Shown in pieces: positions 60,303-64,000 of a stretch of DNA of 64,000 nt (position 1 is its first letter; the number at the start of each line of letters is the position of its first letter). Below the pieces are notes generated by a model that searched no databases, was not told the DNA's origin, and was given only the letters and a program-made list of their open reading frames with translations. Origin of the DNA: Paenibacillus terrae. Its GTDB lineage: Bacteria; Bacillota; Bacilli; Paenibacillales; Paenibacillaceae. The stretch covers positions 42,874 through 106,873 of the forward strand of contig NZ_JTHP01000011.1 in NCBI RefSeq assembly GCF_000943545.1, given 5' to 3'. A program made the translations under genes and the position numbers.

Positions 60303-61198
60303 AACGAATTGCACTTCTTCCGGAGGGGACCGTTTCCCATGAAGCGATTCGTTATTTGATAGGGGATACGCCCTATGAATTGCTGTTTTATAAGTATATA
60401 GCAGAGGTATTTCAGGCTGTGGACAAGGGAAAGGCTGACTACAGTGTAATTCCGATTGAGAATACAATTGATGGCTCTGTAAGTCTGCATATGGATTGGG
60501 TTGTACATGAGGTGGACATTCAGATGCAGGCGGAATGGGTGTACCCTTCTATTCAAAACCTCATTGGATATCGCAGTGAATTTACCAATGACCGGGGCGA
60601 GCTGGATTTAAGCAAAGTGGTCAAAATTATGTCTCATCCCGTGGCGCTTCCCCAGTGTAAGGAGTTCATACAGACTACGGCTGCTCAGGCTGAGCTGGAG
60701 AGTGCAGGAAGTACGGCGGAAGCCGTCGAAATTGTTAAACATAACCCGGGCAAGGGCTGGACTGCTTTGGGAACCAAGCTTGCGGCTTCCAAGCACGGAC
60801 TGGATATTTTGGCCAGCAAGGTGACCGATCACGATAATAACTTTACCCGCTTTGTCCTGATCGGCCATCAGCCTATCAGCCTCCCGCGTAAACCTGAAGG
60901 TCAACGGACCAGTATTTTGGTGACACCACCGCAGGATTTTCCAGGGGCGTTGCATCAGGTATTATCTGCATTTGCGTGGCGCAGGTTGAATCTGTCACGG
61001 ATTGAATCGCGCCCGACTAAAAAGCAACTGGGGAACTACTATTTTTACATTGAAATTTTGGAATCTCTGGATTCCATCCTGCTTCCCGCAGCATTTGCAG
61101 AGATTGAGGCTTTGGGATGTCATGTGCGTATCCTTGGTTCCTATCCAAGCTACAAGTATGTTGAAGCAGCGATCGAACCTATTTTAGAAGAACAATAA
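60299..61198 (+). CDS. pheA: Prephenate dehydratase
   Basis: The 299-residue enzyme turns prephenate into phenylpyruvate for phenylalanine synthesis. IPIENTIDGSVSLHMD, the segment MSHPVALPQCKEF and DHDNNFTRFVLIG are catalytic-domain features. A C-terminal ACT domain (about 205-285) with LSRIESRPTKKQLGNYYFY gives phenylalanine inhibition. There is no chorismate mutase domain. It starts at the ATG overlapping thrB. Confidence 0.95.
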   Translation: MKRIALLPEGTVSHEAIRYLIGDTPYELLFYKYIAEVFQAVDKGKADYSVIPIENTIDGSVSLHMDWVVHEVDIQMQAEWVYPSIQNLIGYRSEFTNDRGELDLSKVVKIMSHPVALPQCKEFIQTTAAQAELESAGSTAEAVEIVKHNPGKGWTALGTKLAASKHGLDILASKVTDHDNNFTRFVLIGHQPISLPRKPEGQRTSILVTPPQDFPGALHQVLSAFAWRRLNLSRIESRPTKKQLGNYYFYIEILESLDSILLPAAFAEIEALGCHVRILGSYPSYKYVEAAIEPILEEQ

Positions 61199-61216
61199 TC
61201 GGAGGTGCAGTTCTTA

Positions 61217-62101
61217 ATGGCAGAGCAATGGATTTATCTAGATGGACAGCATGTAACTAAGGAAAATGCAAAGGTTTCGGTATATGATCATGGGTTTTTG
61301 TACGGGGACGGGATATTTGAAGGCATTCGCATTTACAATGGTAATATTTTCAAATGCAAAGAGCACTTGGACCGTCTGTACGATTCTGCAAAATCAATTC
61401 AGTTAAACATTCCGCTGTCTCCTGATGAAATGCTGGAAGCGATGGCGGAAACGATCCGTCTTAACGAGATGCGTAATGGATACATTCGTCTGGTTGTATC
61501 GCGTGGTGCTGGAAATCTTGGGCTTGATCCTCTTCGCTGTCCGAAAGCAAGTATTATCATTATCGTGGAGCAACTCGCCATCTACCCCGAGGAAGCTTAT
61601 CTGACCGGGCTTAAGACGATTTCCGTCTCTCAGCGTCGCAACATTCCAGATGCTTTAAATCCGAAAATCAAATCGTTGAATTACCTCAACAACATCCTGG
61701 TGAAAATCCAGTCTAACTATGCTGGTGTGGGCGAGGCTATTATGCTAAATTCCCAAGGCTATGTGACGGAAGGTTCCGCGGACAACATTTTTATCGTCAA
61801 AAACGGAGTGTTGTATACGCCGCCTTGCTATCTGGGAGCGCTTGAGGGTATCACGCGCAATGCTATTATCGACTTGTGCGCCGAGCTTGGTTATGCGCTC
61901 AAGGAACAGCCTTTTACGCTGCATGATGTGTATGTCGCTGATGAGGTGTTCTTTACGGGAACTGCAGCAGAAGTTATTGCTGCTTATGAAGTAGATGGTC
62001 GTACGATTGGTTCTGGAGTTGCGGGTCCGGTGACTTTGGAGCTACTGGCCGAGTTCCGCAAGGTCGTGGATCAAGACGGCTATAAAGTGTGGCAGGACTA
62101 A
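61217..62101 (+). CDS. ilvE: Branched-chain amino acid aminotransferase, class IV PLP fold
   Basis: The 294-residue transaminase interconverts branched-chain amino acids and their keto acids. The PLP lysine lies in NPKIKSLNYLNNILVK; YDHGFLYGDGIFEGIRIYNG and EGSADNIFIVKNG are class IV signatures. ATG 61217 follows GGAGGTGC; the frame from 61205 starts at a codon inside the ribosome site. It ends the pheB operon. Confidence 0.94.
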   Translation: MAEQWIYLDGQHVTKENAKVSVYDHGFLYGDGIFEGIRIYNGNIFKCKEHLDRLYDSAKSIQLNIPLSPDEMLEAMAETIRLNEMRNGYIRLVVSRGAGNLGLDPLRCPKASIIIIVEQLAIYPEEAYLTGLKTISVSQRRNIPDALNPKIKSLNYLNNILVKIQSNYAGVGEAIMLNSQGYVTEGSADNIFIVKNGVLYTPPCYLGALEGITRNAIIDLCAELGYALKEQPFTLHDVYVADEVFFTGTAAEVIAAYEVDGRTIGSGVAGPVTLELLAEFRKVVDQDGYKVWQD

Positions 62102-62108
62102 AAATAGT

Positions 62109-62162
62109 GAATCCTTTTGACTGGATGCCCGCAAGGGGATTCGGTTGAGAGGATTTTTTTGT
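62109..62162 (+). terminator. Terminator after ilvE
   Basis: AATCCT near 62110 pairs with AGGATT near 62150 around an inner CCC-GCAA-GGG stem, followed by a long T-run. Confidence 0.8.
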
Positions 62163-62262
62163 TTGTATGGGGTCATTCGCCCGGGAAGTGCATAGGATGT
62201 AATAACAGAAGCCGGGCGTTTACCTATCCTGCCCGAACGAATGTCTAGGAGGTTTGTGACCT

Positions 62263-63867
62263 GTGAAAATACACATCGTCAAGAAAGGCGACACACTGTA
62301 TTTGCTTGCCCAGAAATATAATGTGTCACTGGAAAAAGTTATTGCGGCCAATCCCCAATTGGCTGACCCGAATCAGTTAAGTATCGGCGAGAAAATCAAA
62401 ATTCCGGCAGACCCTGTTGCGATGCAAGAACAGCCATCCACGGTTTATCAGCACAAAGTCAAGCAGGGTGATTCATTGTGGAAGTTGTCCAAGGCATGGG
62501 GAGTCCCGCTCAAGCTAATTATTGATGCCAATTCCCAACTTAAAAACCCGAACGCTCTACTGGTCGGGGAAACCGTCAATATTCCTCAATACAAAGGCGA
62601 GGCGAACAGTCCTGCTTCGGATCAAAAGAAGAACACAGGTGTCAAACAAGAGCTAACACAGCCTGAATCAGAGTCACCAGCACCAATTGCAAATAATGAA
62701 AACGAAAACCTACCTCAGACCAAGGCGGAACAGACTCAACCTAAAGCGGAGCTAACTCAGCCCAAGCCAGACAACACACCTATCCCTAAAGAGCAGGTGA
62801 ACCAGCCTAAGGAAATAGTGAACGTTCCCAAGCTGCCTGAATTGAAACTGCCCGAAATTCCGATGGCGCCCGTAAACCCTGCTCCTCCTCAACCTATAGC
62901 TTTGCAACCAGTTCAACCAAAACCGCAGCTGCCTGCAAATGTTGAACTGAAACCTGTAACTGAGAAATTTTGCGGTTGCACGAACTCGGAGCCAGCGACA
63001 AATTCCCAATGGCCGATGCAGCAGCCAACGCATGATTACATCTCACCAACAAATACGGGACCAAACTCATGGTACCCAGGCATCGGGGTTGCCCAGCCAT
63101 GGGGGAATGCGCCAGTAAATACTTCCTTTGTAGAGCAATGGGCTCCTTCGGTAGCCCCCAACCAGGGATATCAGCAAGACTGTGAGCACCCATGGAGTTG
63201 GGGAGCTGTACAAACAGCGCCTATAAATGTTCAACCGACACCATATCCTGTCTATCCGGACTGCATGTGCCCGGGGTATCATCCAAGCTATGAAGCGGCT
63301 GAGAATACATCCTATCCTGTCTATCCTCCATTTATCCATCAAGGTTACCCGCAACATCCTGAGAGTGCAGTCCAAGGCAGTCAGTGGGGCCATGAATGGG
63401 CCCCCCATCACAGCTTGCCTATGGGCGGGTATGTATCGGACTATAGCCAGTTACAAGGGCAACAATCCGCGAATCTCCCGCATCATCCGTTCGCCCATGA
63501 GAATGCACCTGTGAATCCATTAGAGGGGTATACCACTCCCTATATGTTTCTGCCTGACTGCGGCTGCCGGGAGGGGAACGTGGAGTCAGCACCAGATTTT
63601 TCTGGAACGCAGGGAAATGGCGAAAATCTGAATATTGGATCCCAAAACGAAGTTAACTCTTCTCCCAAACATAAAGATAGCAACGTGCGTAAAGGCAAGG
63701 GGAAAGATACCTCAGGCAATACAGCCAAAGAAGAGACATCCAAAGCCAAGGTTTCAGGTAAAAATGGTACTGCTAAAAATCAAAATTCCCACAAGACGGT
63801 AGCAACAGCTTCCCATTCCACTGCCCGTAGTTCCCGCTCTCGCAAAAATCCCTGGATTAAGGACTGA
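62263..63867 (+). CDS. SafA-like LysM spore coat assembly protein
   Basis: The 534-residue protein has two N-terminal LysM domains (about residues 2-46, MKIHIVKKGDTLYLLAQKYN, and 64-108, HKVKQGDSLWKLSKAWGVP). A proline- and glutamine-rich linker follows (about 110-225), then a region rich in Tyr, Trp, His and Pro with C-x-C motifs (CGC, CMC, CGC). The end is lysine- and serine-rich. B. subtilis SafA, which recruits inner-coat proteins, has one LysM domain and a similar low-complexity tail. GTG 62263 follows AGGAGG. Exact identity with SafA is inferred from architecture and neighbourhood. Confidence 0.75.
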   Translation: MKIHIVKKGDTLYLLAQKYNVSLEKVIAANPQLADPNQLSIGEKIKIPADPVAMQEQPSTVYQHKVKQGDSLWKLSKAWGVPLKLIIDANSQLKNPNALLVGETVNIPQYKGEANSPASDQKKNTGVKQELTQPESESPAPIANNENENLPQTKAEQTQPKAELTQPKPDNTPIPKEQVNQPKEIVNVPKLPELKLPEIPMAPVNPAPPQPIALQPVQPKPQLPANVELKPVTEKFCGCTNSEPATNSQWPMQQPTHDYISPTNTGPNSWYPGIGVAQPWGNAPVNTSFVEQWAPSVAPNQGYQQDCEHPWSWGAVQTAPINVQPTPYPVYPDCMCPGYHPSYEAAENTSYPVYPPFIHQGYPQHPESAVQGSQWGHEWAPHHSLPMGGYVSDYSQLQGQQSANLPHHPFAHENAPVNPLEGYTTPYMFLPDCGCREGNVESAPDFSGTQGNGENLNIGSQNEVNSSPKHKDSNVRKGKGKDTSGNTAKEETSKAKVSGKNGTAKNQNSHKTVATASHSTARSSRSRKNPWIKD

Positions 63868-64000
63868 CAAAAGGGAATTAAAAGTAGAGGTAACCTTTAT
63901 GAAGGTGAAATCAGCCTATGATTAACCTAAAAGAGTGAAATGATGAAATAGAGAGACTGTTATTCCTCAGTGAACTGTGACCCTATTTGTGGACACATAG
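63868..64000. other. Right-edge intergenic sequence
   Basis: No coding frame, clear promoter or terminator hairpin is visible in this last stretch. Confidence 0.6.

Overview
The window is a low-to-mid GC Firmicute chromosome segment, almost certainly Paenibacillus and most likely the P. polymyxa group. The GH1 enzyme at 13334-14680 reads like P. polymyxa BglB, with the same length (448 aa) and catalytic glutamates at the expected places (E167, E356). The gene order from about 16 kb to the right edge follows the Bacillus subtilis blocks tig-clpX-lonB-lonA-ysxC-hemAXCDBL-spoVID-valS-folC and spoIIB-maf-radC-mreBCD-minCD-spoIVFAB-rplU-ysxB-rpmA-spo0B-obg-pheB-pheA. Several sporulation genes (spoVID, spoIIB, spoIVFA, spoIVFB, spo0B, a SafA-like gene) mark an endospore former.

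Layout. 1-3 kb is the 3' part of a malonate decarboxylase operon (mdcB end, mdcC, a fused mdcD-mdcE, mdcG), followed by an orphan membrane acyltransferase. 4.3-14.7 kb is accessory carbon uptake: a GlcNAc-type PTS permease with an attenuator-like leader, glpFK with a GlpP-like leader, and a LacI regulator divergent from a sugar ABC transporter plus bglB. 14.7-16 kb holds convergent exoA and a tRNA-Arg(UCU). 16-27 kb is the proteostasis block (YsoA-like, tig, clpP, clpX, lonB, lonA, ysxC) with ispG inserted. 27-37.4 kb is the tetrapyrrole operon, which carries both haem genes and two sirohaem-branch activities, and ends in a pseudouridine synthase and spoVID. 37.4-43.3 kb is a T-box-controlled valS followed by folC and murC. 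43.4-52.7 kb covers sporulation, cell shape and division (spoIIB, DUF4321, maf, radC, mreBCD, minCD, spoIVFAB). 52.8-57.4 kb holds a short RNase G/E, L21, Prp, L27, a membrane-anchored Spo0B and Obg. 57.5-62.1 kb is an amino-acid cluster (pheB, hom, thrB, pheA, ilvE), and the window ends in a LysM spore-coat gene.

Most of the window is conserved core genome. I found no CRISPR array, prophage, complete insertion sequence or clear new defence system. The most unexplained signals are non-coding: a 112-nt imperfect palindrome followed by a second folded segment and a strong terminator after minD (50552-50825), a perfect 22-bp inverted repeat without a T-tract after glpK (8720-8768), a paired-arm leader before ispG, and an attenuator-like leader on the PTS gene. 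Unusual protein features are the MdcD-MdcE fusion, an RNase G/E that stops just before the Zn-link, a Spo0B with two predicted membrane segments, an mreC that seems to start at CTG, and C-x-C motifs in the SafA-like coat protein. All calls come from reading the sequence; no database search was run.
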